Below, piece after piece: positions 1 to 7,842 of a stretch of 26,485 bases of DNA. The notes beneath the pieces are model-generated. The model saw nothing but the letters and a program-made list of their open reading frames with translations, was not told where the DNA came from and did not search any database. Positions within the stretch are counted from its first letter, which is position 1. Each line of letters begins with the position of its first letter. Source of the stretch: JBDSLU01 sp039916225 (GTDB taxonomy: Bacteria; Acidobacteriota; Vicinamibacteria; Vicinamibacterales; Vicinamibacteraceae); contig JBDSLU010000297.1 of the NCBI GenBank assembly GCA_039916225.1, positions 1 to 26,485 on the forward strand, read 5' to 3'. Position numbers and translations under genes: made by a program.

Positions 1-764
1 TGCACGACGATCTCGGGGCGAACCCAATGGCCGTGACGGGGCAGGCCCGTGCCTTTCGTGAACGGCGCCGTCTCGACGGCGAGAGCATCGAGACGTGTTC
101 TCAAATCGAGCAGCAGCTTCGTGTCGAAGCCGGTGCCGATCTTCCCGGCGAATGACAAATCGTCGCCGTCGTAGTAGCCGACCAGCAGCGCGCCGAGGCC
201 GACGCGGCTGCGCTGCGGATCGGTGAAGCCGCCGACCACCAGTTCCTGCGAGGCCTCGCACTTCATCTTCAGCCAGGCCTTCGAGCGCTTGCCCTCGTAG
301 GGCGAATCGCGGCGCTTGGCGATGACGCCTTCCCAGCCCTCGCGACAGGCGCGCTCCCACGGCGCGTCGCCGGTGAGCGCGGTGACCCGGGCCACCGGCA
401 GCACCAGGTCGAGCGCCTTCAGGATCGTCCGGCGCTCGTCGAGGGGCCGCGGCCGCAGGTCACGGCCGTCGATCCACAACACGTCGAAGACGTTGTAGTC
501 GGCCTTGCCCTGCCGGCCCCAGCCGCCGGTCGCCTCGCCGTCGAGGATCAGCGCGTCGTGCGGCAGCGTTTCGAGCATCGCGACGACCGCCGGGTAGGCG
601 GCCGTCAGCGACAGGCGATTCCGTGACCACAGCTGTACCACGGGTCCGCGCTTGAACGCGAGCACGCGGATGCCATCGAGCTTGCGCTCGAACGTCCACG
701 CCGGATCGCTGAACCGCTCCGCGGTCAGCGTCGCCGCCATCGGCTCGAGCCAGTCGGGGATCAC
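1..764 (-). CDS. ATP-dependent DNA ligase, N-terminal 254 codons (cut by window edge)
   Basis: Nucleotidyltransferase core of an ATP-dependent DNA ligase, of the LigD-ligase-domain or stand-alone LigC type; it seals nicks using ATP. The start is GTG at 764 (VIPDWLEPMAATL) with an AGGGA ribosome site about 6 bases upstream. Motif I is ERKLDGIR with the AMP-accepting Lys at residue 28. ILDGEA follows, then the VFDVLWIDGRDL segment, EGVIAKR (motif IV) and WLKMKC (motif V). After motif V begins the OB-fold part (VVGGFTDPQ, LVGYYDGD), which runs off the left edge. No polymerase or phosphoesterase domain precedes the ligase core, so it is not a full LigD fusion on its N-terminal side. A Ku gene is not visible here. 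It is the downstream neighbour of the FMN reductase but is separated from it by a 150-bp repeat region, so cotranscription is doubtful. Confidence 0.9.
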   Translation of the reverse strand, partial: MIPDWLEPMAATLTAERFSDPAWTFERKLDGIRVLAFKRGPVVQLWSRNRLSLTAAYPAVVAMLETLPHDALILDGEATGGWGRQGKADYNVFDVLWIDGRDLRPRPLDERRTILKALDLVLPVARVTALTGDAPWERACREGWEGVIAKRRDSPYEGKRSKAWLKMKCEASQELVVGGFTDPQRSRVGLGALLVGYYDGDDLSFAGKIGTGFDTKLLLDLRTRLDALAVETAPFTKGTGLPRHGHWVRPEIVV

Positions 765-779
765 GCGGGTTCCCTGATC

Positions 780-916
780 AACTCCCAATGTCCAACCTCC
801 AACGACCAAACTCCAACGACCAACGAACTCCCAACCTCCAACTCCCAAAGCACTGCCACGCAAGGTTGGGAGTTGGCAGTTGGCAGTTGGCAGTTGGCAG
901 TTGGCAGTTGGAAGTT
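780..916. repeat. 7-bp tandem array GTTGGCA with an inverted counterpart; possible hairpin
   Basis: Positions 865-916 are about seven copies of the 7-mer GTTGGCA (edge units GTTGGGA and GTTGGAA). The left half, 780-848, is built of the complementary words CCAACTCC, CCAACCTCC and CCAACGACC. A perfect 11-bp stem joins 838-848 (CCAACTCCCAA) to 866-876 (TTGGGAGTTGG) across a 17-nt loop. The array runs into the stop codon (917-915) of the FMN reductase gene. Similar words recur at 3181-3250, so this looks like a dispersed intergenic repeat family. It may end or stabilise the FMN reductase transcript. Confidence 0.85.
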
Positions 917-1478
917 ACTGCGCGTGCACCCTGACGAACGCGGCGAACTTGTCCATCCAGCCCTGGACGAACTTCCGGGTGCCTTCGTTGGCGATGGCCC
1001 CGGCGGCGTCGAAGAAGCCTTCCTTCGCGGTGAGGAACACTTCCGGCTGGCCGAGGGTCGGCATGTCGAGGTAGGCGAGGATGGTGCGGAGATGCTGCTG
1101 CGCGCAGGCGGTGCCGATGGCCCCGATCGAGACGCCGAGCACGCCGGCCGGCTTGCCGCCCCAGGCGCTTTGCCCGTAAGGGCGCGACGCGTGATCGAGG
1201 GCGTTCTTCAGCACGCCCGGGATCGACCGGTTGTATTCCGGCGTGACGAAGATGACGCCGGAGGCGCCCGTGATCGCTGCCTTGAGGCGGACCACCGACG
1301 GCGCCGGCGCGGCATCGTCGTCCTGGTTGTAGCCGGGCAGATCGTCGATCTGCACGGTCTCGAAGGTGAAGTCGGAGGGACCGAACGTGGCGAGGGCGGC
1401 GGCGAGGGCCTTGTTGTGCGACTCCTTGCGGAGGCTGCCAACGACGACGGCAATCTTGTGCTGGCTCATGACGCCCAT
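915..1478 (-). CDS. NADPH-dependent FMN reductase (flavodoxin-like, chromate/azo-reductase family)
   Basis: A 187-aa flavodoxin-fold NAD(P)H:FMN oxidoreductase of the NADPH_dep_FMN_red family (ChrR/ArsH/YieF-like), which reduces flavin or quinones and often detoxifies electrophiles. Visible signatures are the N-terminal phosphate loop GSLRKESHNKALA and the flavin-contacting TPEYNRSIPGVLKNALD followed by SRP. Length is normal for the family. The ATG at 1478 is preferred because GAGG lies 5 bases upstream; a second in-frame ATG at 1469 (MSQHKIAV) lacks a ribosome site. It is divergent from the SMR exporter with only 39 bp between the starts, so both probably share a compact promoter region. The stop codon lies inside the GTTGGCA array. 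The specific substrate cannot be read from sequence. Confidence 0.9.
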   Translation of the reverse strand: MGVMSQHKIAVVVGSLRKESHNKALAAALATFGPSDFTFETVQIDDLPGYNQDDDAAPAPSVVRLKAAITGASGVIFVTPEYNRSIPGVLKNALDHASRPYGQSAWGGKPAGVLGVSIGAIGTACAQQHLRTILAYLDMPTLGQPEVFLTAKEGFFDAAGAIANEGTRKFVQGWMDKFAAFVRVHAQ

Positions 1479-1517
1479 CGTATCCTCATGTCGCTCGACA
1501 CAAAGGAGCCTGACCGG

Positions 1518-1824
1518 ATGGCCTGGGTGATTCTCGTCGTCGCGGGACTGCTGGAAATCGGCTGGGCTATCGGGCTCAAGTATTCCGGCGGGCTGACCCG
1601 GCCGTGGCCGGCCGCCGCGACCGTCGCCATGATGGTGGCCAGCATGTGGCTGCTGGCCATCGCCGTGCGCACCCTGCCCGTGGGTACCGCCTACGCCGTC
1701 TGGACCGGGATCGGGACGGTCGGCACGGTCGCGGTGGGGATTGCCGTGCTGGGCGAGCCGGCCACGCTGATCCGGCTCGCCTGCATCGCGCTCATCATCG
1801 CCGGCATCGCCGGCCTGAAGATGG

Positions 1825-1832
<8 letters not shown>
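1518..1832 (+). CDS. sugE: Small multidrug resistance protein, SugE/Gdx type
   Basis: A 104-aa, four-helix inner-membrane exporter of the SMR family. The characteristic membrane-embedded glutamate is E13 in GLLEIGWAIGLKYS, and that context is typical of the SugE/Gdx branch (guanidinium export) rather than EmrE. Further signatures are PVGTAYAVWTGIGTVG and GEPATLIRLACIALIIAGI. The start is ATG at 1518 with AAAGGAG at 1502-1508; the same frame is open far upstream, but that is antisense to the reductase and not coding. The 39-bp leader is too short for a known guanidine riboswitch and I see none. The last 8 bp overlap the end of the convergent Gfo/Idh/MocA gene. SMR proteins work as dimers; no second SMR gene is adjacent, consistent with a dual-topology homodimer. 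Confidence 0.93.
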
Positions 1833-3144
<1,312 letters not shown>

Positions 3145-3154
3145 GAAGGGCATT

Positions 3155-4165
3155 CTACTCGGCGGTGGACAGGGCCGCGGAACGGCAACTTCCAACGGCA
3201 ACTTCCAACTTCCAACGCGGCCGGGTGCTATTGGACGTTGGGAATTGGGAGTGCCTTGGAACTTGCGCCTCGAGCGACCCCGCGCGAGCGAGGAGCGCAT
3301 CCCGGTCGCGCGAATTCCTCGTGAGCGTCGCGGCGCGCTCGAATTCCGTCCGCGCCTCCTCGATCCGGCCAAGGCGTTCGAGCAGATCGCCGCGCGCGCT
3401 GGGCAGATAGGGATACGCCGCCAGTGACGGATCCGCCGTCAGGGCGTCGACCAGCGCCAGGCCGGCCGCTGGTCCCTCCGCCCGCCCCACCGCGACGGCG
3501 TGATTGAGCCGCACGATCGGCGAGCGCGTGACGTCGACCCGCCGCGCATAGAGGGCGGCGATGCGCGCCCAGTCGGTCGCCTCCGGCGTCGCCGCTCGGA
3601 CGTGGCAGGCGGCGATCGCGGCCTGCAGCGCGTAGAACCCGCCGCCACCGTCCAGGGCCACGGCGCGCGCGAGGGCCGCCAGGCCGCGGCCGATCAGCAG
3701 CCGATCCCAGCGGCCGCGATCCTGATCGAGCAGCAGCACGGCCTCGCCGTTCGGTCCGACGCGGGCGCGGAAGCGCGAGGCGTGCAGTTCCATCAGTCCG
3801 ACCAGGCCATGCACCTCGGCGTCGGCCGGCAGCAGCGTCGCCAGGGTGCGGCCGAGGCGAAGCGCTTCCTCGCACAACGACGGGCGGATCCAGTCCTCGC
3901 CGGCCGTGGCGGCATAGCCCTCGTTGAAGACGAGGTAGATCACCTCGAGCACCGAGGCCAGCCGCACCGCCTGCATCAGCCAGGCTCCGGGATTGCGCGG
4001 CACGCCGTCCGCCGGCCACTGCTCGAAGGCCGCGACCAGCGCGTCGTGGGCGAGGTCCTCGGCGACGCCGAGGTCTCGCACGAACCGCATCAGCCCGGCG
4101 GTCAGCTTCGGCGCCTCGAGGCGCCACACCGCCTCGATGGCGGCGTGGGCCTCGGAAGAGGTCAC
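3155..4165 (-). CDS. ECF42-like sigma factor with sigma regions 2.3-4 missing (336 aa, probably non-functional as sigma)
   Basis: The start is GTG at 4165, overlapping the YCII stop by 4 bp (GTGA). Residues 1-64 match the sigma region 2 start of COG4941/ECF42 factors (AIEAVWRLEAPKL, LGVAEDLAHDALVAA, NPGAWLM). The sequence then jumps directly to RLASVLEVIYLVFNEGY, which in normal members follows sigma region 4. The expected ~120-130 residues, holding the rest of region 2 (promoter -10 recognition), the linker and the sigma-4 helix-turn-helix, are absent without loss of frame. The C-terminal TPR-like extension (DUF6596 and following, about residues 70-300) is intact, e.g. GEAVLLLDQDRGRWDRLLI. 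The last ~30 residues (about RHSQFPTSN onward) are translated from an intergenic TTGGAAGTT-type repeat, so the native end was probably lost. It may be a pseudogene or a sigma-derived adaptor. Confidence 0.85.
   Translation of the reverse strand: MTSSEAHAAIEAVWRLEAPKLTAGLMRFVRDLGVAEDLAHDALVAAFEQWPADGVPRNPGAWLMQAVRLASVLEVIYLVFNEGYAATAGEDWIRPSLCEEALRLGRTLATLLPADAEVHGLVGLMELHASRFRARVGPNGEAVLLLDQDRGRWDRLLIGRGLAALARAVALDGGGGFYALQAAIAACHVRAATPEATDWARIAALYARRVDVTRSPIVRLNHAVAVGRAEGPAAGLALVDALTADPSLAAYPYLPSARGDLLERLGRIEEARTEFERAATLTRNSRDRDALLARAGSLEAQVPRHSQFPTSNSTRPRWKLEVAVGSCRSAALSTAE
3181..3255. repeat. TTGGAAGTTGG-type intergenic repeat with inverted halves
   Basis: The left half holds repeated CAACTTCCAAC words (3187-3217); the right half holds TTGGACGTTGGGAATTGGG (3231-3249). 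CCAACG at 3212-3217 pairs with CGTTGG at 3236-3241. It is built from the same words as the array at 780-916, but with a looser period. It lies under the last ~30 codons of the sigma-like gene and just upstream of the Gfo/Idh/MocA start. Confidence 0.7.
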
Positions 4166-4542
4166 CGGCCAGTGTCCGCCGTGGGAAAGTCGTCGGCCTC
4201 GAAGATCTGCCGGATCTCGATGTAGCCACCCTCGAACGGATAGGGGTTCGGGCAGCGGCGCATCCACTCGATCACCTCGGCCTTGGACCGGCACTGCAGG
4301 ATCCAGAAGCCGGCGATCAATTCCTTGGTCTCGGCGAACGGACCGTCCACCACCGTACGCTCTGCCCCGTTGAAGGTGACGCGCGCGCCCTTCGAGCTGG
4401 CCTGCAGGCCGTCGGCGGCCAGCAGGACGCCCGCCTTGACCAGCTGCTCGTTGAACGCCCCCATCGCCGCCAGCTCTTGCTGGGTCGGCATGACCCCCGC
4501 TTCCGATTCCTTCGTCGCCTTCACGAGCACCATGAAACGCAT
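4162..4542 (-). CDS. YCII-related (DGPF) protein, partner of ECF42 sigma factor
   Basis: A 126-aa protein of the YciI/DGPF family (dimeric alpha-beta barrel). The hallmark VVDGPFAETKELIAGFWI is present, preceded by MRFMVLVKATKESEAG and followed by GGYIEIRQIFEADDF. The start is ATG at 4542 with GGGAG about 6 bases upstream. In many actinobacterial and acidobacterial genomes DGPF genes sit next to ECF42 sigma factors; here the stop overlaps the sigma start (GTGA), which supports translational coupling. Its biochemical role in that pairing is not settled; related YCII proteins may be small enzymes or stress-linked ligand binders. This partner looks intact while the adjacent sigma gene is not. 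Confidence 0.9.
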   Translation of the reverse strand: MRFMVLVKATKESEAGVMPTQQELAAMGAFNEQLVKAGVLLAADGLQASSKGARVTFNGAERTVVDGPFAETKELIAGFWILQCRSKAEVIEWMRRCPNPYPFEGGYIEIRQIFEADDFPTADTGR

Positions 4543-4707
4543 CTGATCTCCCTTCGTCCTGGGCGGCCGGCCGCGAGCCGCGCCGCCCTCTTACTTGCAC
4601 GTCGATCGGCGGCGGCCGGAATCGACAGGTCGACGGCCGGATCGAGAAATATCAGGAAGGCTGACCGTGACCTGACCCGCAGCCAGGCCGTCCCCCCACA
4701 CCGGGGC

Positions 4708-5385
4708 TCACCGGCCGGTTTCGGCGTGCGGGGCGTGCACCGGCTTCGATTCGGGCGAGCCGCGCTGGCGCAGGTACACCGCGAGCCAGACCATCGCCCC
4801 GACGGAGAGGAACTCGCTCTGCCAGTTCTGCAGCGACTCGAACCAGAACCGGCTGGACGTGGCGTAGCCGAGCAGCGTGATGGCCGCCTCGCCGTGCAGC
4901 CGCTGATCGGCGTTCTGTTCGGCCCAGCCGCCGACCAGGTGTCCAGCAAAGGACAGCAGGAACAGCAGGAACAGCGCACCGCCCAGCGAGTACTGGTAGG
5001 CCCACAGCGCCCAGCCACCGCGGCGCACCGGCCAGGGCACGTCGGGCTGGTCGCGGAACTGGCGCGGATCGGCGTCGACCAGTTCGTGCACGCCGGGCCG
5101 GCGCGATTCGGGCGAGCCGATCTGATAGAGGTAGGCGCTGAGCACGACGAACGCACTCATCTGGAGGAACTCGCTTTCCCAGTTCTCAAAGATCGCCTCC
5201 CAGAAGTGGCCGCTGGTGACATAGCCGCCGAGCGCCACCGCGAGCCCGCCGTGGGCCGTGAGGGTGTGGTTGTACTCGACCCACCCGGCCGCGATCTGGC
5301 CGACGGCGCAGACCGCGAACAGCGCGAGCATGGTCAGAGTCATCGACCGATCGCGCAGCCACCCGAACGCGTCAGACCTGCTCAT
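4708..5385 (-). CDS. DUF6766 family membrane protein
   Basis: A 225-aa integral membrane protein. It begins MSRSDAFGWLRDRS, then a first transmembrane helix (TLTMLALFAVCAVGQIAAGW), a YVTSGHFWEAIFENWESEF motif and a second helix ending YLYQIGSPES. After a soluble loop (about residues 100-125) the same plan repeats: FLLFLLSFAGHLVGGW, YATSSRFWFESLQNWQSEF, then YLRQRGSPES. This is an internal duplication of a two-helix unit. The match to DUF6766 is by these signatures; no function is known. The ATG at 5385 overlaps the upstream transporter stop (ATGA), with GGGA just upstream. The SPES motif at the end of each half probably faces the cytoplasm. Confidence 0.82.
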   Translation of the reverse strand: MSRSDAFGWLRDRSMTLTMLALFAVCAVGQIAAGWVEYNHTLTAHGGLAVALGGYVTSGHFWEAIFENWESEFLQMSAFVVLSAYLYQIGSPESRRPGVHELVDADPRQFRDQPDVPWPVRRGGWALWAYQYSLGGALFLLFLLSFAGHLVGGWAEQNADQRLHGEAAITLLGYATSSRFWFESLQNWQSEFLSVGAMVWLAVYLRQRGSPESKPVHAPHAETGR

Positions 5386-5807
5386 TTCTGTCCCGCCATG
5401 AGGAACGCCCCGACACACACCAGACCGACGCCGACGCCGGCGCGCCACCCCATGGCCTCCCCGAGAAAGGCCACCGAGAGCAGCCAGGTCACCACCAGGC
5501 TGGCCTTGTCGATGGCCGTGACCGGCGTCGCCGAGCCGAGTTGCAGGGCCTTGAAGTAGGCCACCCAGGAGACGGCGGTGGCGATGCCGGACAGGGTCAG
5601 ATAGAGCCAGGCGTGCCCGTCGAGCTTGGCGGCCGCGTTCTTGTGCTCGCCGGTGAAGACGACCACGCCGATCGACAGCACCAGAACGATCGCCGTGCGA
5701 ACGGCATTGGCCAGGTTCGACGGGACGTCTTCGAGACCAACCTTTGCAAGGACGGAGGTGGCGCCGGCGGCGAGCGCCGAGATGACCGCGAGGATTTGCC
5801 AGGACAT
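5382..5807 (-). CDS. EamA family transporter, single-domain (half-size)
   Basis: A 141-aa protein with one EamA unit, about five hydrophobic helices, whereas typical DMT-family permeases carry two units in ~300 aa. It begins MSWQILAVISALAAGATSVLAK and has the conserved ALQLGSATPVTAIDKASLVVT segment and the terminal helix VGVGLVCVGAFLMAG. Such half-size members are thought to act as dimers. The start is ATG at 5807; the longer in-frame extension upstream overlaps the divergent oxidoreductase gene and looks non-coding. The stop overlaps the DUF6766 start by 4 bp, so the two membrane proteins form a small operon. The substrate is unknown. Confidence 0.88.
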   Translation of the reverse strand: MSWQILAVISALAAGATSVLAKVGLEDVPSNLANAVRTAIVLVLSIGVVVFTGEHKNAAAKLDGHAWLYLTLSGIATAVSWVAYFKALQLGSATPVTAIDKASLVVTWLLSVAFLGEAMGWRAGVGVGLVCVGAFLMAGQK

Positions 5808-5851
5808 ATGATCCAACTTCCCACTACAGCAAGACGGTTGCCACCGACGCG

Positions 5852-7090
5852 ATGACGCCACCTCGATCGACGCTGCGAACCGGCCAGCCGGTCTGGCTGT
5901 CGCCGCGCCTGGCGCACCAGCCCCCGCGTCATCCACAGTTGTCGGGCGACCAGCGGACCGACGTCGTCATCGTCGGCGGCGGCATCACCGGTACGCTCGC
6001 AGCGCTCCGCTTTGCCCAGGCCGGCGTCGACACCATCGTGCTCGAGGCCGACCGCATCGGCCATGGCAGCACCGCGGCCAGCAGCGCCCTGCTGCTGCAG
6101 GAGCCCGACGCCCGCCTGTCGACGCTGATCGAGCGTTACGGCACTGCGACAGCGCGGCGGATCTGGCGCGTCAGCCACGACGCCGCGCGTGACCTGATCG
6201 CCCTGCTGCAGCGGTTGCCCTCGGCCGGCGCTGTTCCGAATCACGACACGGTCTACTACACCACCGATGTGGCCGACGTCGCGGCGTTGCACGCCGAGTA
6301 CGTCGCCCGTCGCCGCGCCGGCTTCGCGGCGACCTGGCTGACGCCCCGTGACCTGCGCGTCGACGCCGGCGTCCCGGCGCGGGCCGGCATTCGCACGCGG
6401 GGCAACGCTCAGTGCGATCCGTTCCGCGCCTGCCTGGCGGTCGAGCACGAGGCAGGGCGACAGGGCGCCCGCTTCTTCGAGCGGTCGCCGGTGCGGCGGA
6501 TCGAGACGCACCGCGGCGGTGTCCGCGTCCGCACCGCCAGCGGCGTCGTCGAGGGGCGGCAGGTGATCGTCGCCACCGGCTACGCCACGCGCCAGTTCAA
6601 GCCGCTCGCCGGCCGTTTCCAGCTGTCGCACACCTACGTGGTGGCGACGCCGCCGCTCGGCCCGCGGGCGCGGCGCGAGCTGGGCCTGCCAGACGTCATG
6701 TTGTGGGACACCCGGCGGCAGTATCACTACGCGCGCTGGACGGCCGATCACCGGCTGCTGCTCGGTGGCGCCGATCGGCCGATCCGCAGCGGCGGACGAC
6801 CAGCGGCGGCGCGGCTGGCCGCCGCCGTCGCCGAGATCCGCACCCATTTCGAGCGCGTGCTGCCGGCGCTCGGCGATGTCGCCTTCAGCCACGCCTGGGA
6901 AGGCCGCTTCGCCAACACGCCGGACAGCCTGCCCTACGTCGGCCCGCACCGTCTCTATCCGGGGCACGCGTTCGCGCTCGGCTACGGCGGCAACGGCATG
7001 ACGTTCGGGTCGCTGGCCGGCCGGCTGCTGGTCGAACAGTGGCAGGGCGTCGCCTCGAAGGACCACGCCCTGTTCGCGTTCAACCGGTGA
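5852..7090 (+). CDS. FAD-dependent oxidoreductase (DAO/glycine oxidase family)
   Basis: A 412-aa flavoprotein of the D-amino-acid oxidase/glycine oxidase fold. The dinucleotide-binding motif is DVVIVGGGITGTLAALRF (GGGITG at residues 42-47), followed by the acidic end of the second strand (VLEADRIGHGSTAASSALL). The second FAD signature is near the C-terminus (DSLPYVG, LGYGGNGMTFGSLAGRLL). No signal peptide and no Rieske domain are present. The ATG at 5852 lies 44 bp from the divergent EamA start; the ribosome site is weak. It resembles the minus-strand enzyme at 7843-9381, for example LWDTRRQYHYARW against WWDTADPYHYLRV, so the two are paralogues of which only the other kept or gained a Rieske tail. 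Substrate, probably a secondary or primary amine, is not readable. Confidence 0.88.
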   Translation: MTPPRSTLRTGQPVWLSPRLAHQPPRHPQLSGDQRTDVVIVGGGITGTLAALRFAQAGVDTIVLEADRIGHGSTAASSALLLQEPDARLSTLIERYGTATARRIWRVSHDAARDLIALLQRLPSAGAVPNHDTVYYTTDVADVAALHAEYVARRRAGFAATWLTPRDLRVDAGVPARAGIRTRGNAQCDPFRACLAVEHEAGRQGARFFERSPVRRIETHRGGVRVRTASGVVEGRQVIVATGYATRQFKPLAGRFQLSHTYVVATPPLGPRARRELGLPDVMLWDTRRQYHYARWTADHRLLLGGADRPIRSGGRPAAARLAAAVAEIRTHFERVLPALGDVAFSHAWEGRFANTPDSLPYVGPHRLYPGHAFALGYGGNGMTFGSLAGRLLVEQWQGVASKDHALFAFNR

Positions 7091-7114
7091 TCAGGGCAAC
7101 GTGGCACCCCGGCC

Positions 7115-7832
7115 TCAGGCGGCGGATCGGCGAGCAGCCCAGCCGAGCAGACGGTCGAGCGGCCAGGTGTTGACGACGCGATCAGCCGCGACGCCGGCCA
7201 GCCGCGCGTGCGCCACGGCGATCTCGGCGTAGCGCCACTGGCCGACGCCGTGCGCGTCGGTGTCGATGGCGAGCAGGCAGCCGGCCGCGTCGGCGTGGCG
7301 GGCCAGGTCGTAGTCGAGATCCTGTCGTGACGGGTCGCCGTCGATCTCGATGGCGACGCCGCTCGCCGCAGCCGCCGCGAAGACGCGCGGCCAGTCCGCG
7401 GCCAGTCCGCGGTCACCCCTGGTCGCGACCCGTACATCCGGCCGCGCGGATGCCCGAGCACGTGGACACCGGGCGCGGTGACCGCCGCCAGCATCCGCGG
7501 CGTCTGATCGGCGGCCGAGGGCAGCACGGCGTGCGGCGCCGCGACGACGATGTCGAATAGGCGCCGATCGGCGGGCTCGACGTCGACGGTGCCGTCGGCG
7601 CGGATGTTCGCCTCGACGCCAGCGAGCAGCCGGAACGAGCCATCGCCGTCGCGGTTCAGCCGATCGATCTCCAGGCGCTGCGCGGCGAAGCGCTCGGGCG
7701 ACAGGCCGTTGGCGATCGGCAGCCCACCGGAATGGTCGGTGACCGCGCAGAAGGCGTAGCCGTGGGCGCGCCCGGCCTCGACGATCGACCTCGGCGCGCC
7801 GGCACGCCGTCGGCATCCGCACCGGCGCTCAT
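7115..7832 (-). pseudogene. PHP-domain phosphoesterase (PolX-type), frameshifted and N-terminally damaged
   Basis: In pieces, the minus strand encodes a PHP domain: HGYAFCAVTDHSGGLPIANG, then RLLAGVEANIRADGTVDV, VVAAPHAV, VHVLGHPRGRMYGSRPG, and in another frame AIEIDGDPSRQDLDYDLA, LLAIDTDAHG and RVVNTWPLDRLLGW. These are the ordered metal-ligand motifs of the PHP domains found in PolX and histidinol-phosphatase-like proteins. The frame changes exactly at an 11-bp tandem duplication (7389-7410); deleting one copy rejoins VTADWPRVFAAAAASGVAIEI. A second disruption lies near the 5' end: the ATG at 7832 with AAGGG upstream is not in frame with the TDHS segment, that frame has a stop just upstream, and the first HxH metal motif is missing. 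It is either a recently broken gene or, for the 11-bp event, a sequencing or assembly error. Confidence 0.8.
7389..7410. repeat. 11-bp perfect tandem duplication causing the PHP frameshift
   Basis: GGCCAGTCCGC occurs twice back to back at 7389-7399 and 7400-7410. Because 11 is not a multiple of 3 it shifts the minus-strand reading frame. Removing one copy restores a continuous PHP reading frame through this point. Confidence 0.95.
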
Positions 7833-7842
7833 CGCCACGCCC

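Noticed and set aside
865..916. Possible CRISPR array
   Set aside because: The period is 7 bp with no spacers; it is a simple tandem repeat.
873..1517. Long N-terminal extension in frame with the SMR exporter
   Set aside because: It is antisense to the FMN reductase and begins inside the repeat array; the exporter has its own AAAGGAG site and ATG at 1518.
1479..1517. Guanidine riboswitch before the SugE/Gdx-type gene
   Set aside because: Only 39 bp lie between the divergent starts and no ykkC-type or ACGR-loop hairpins are visible.
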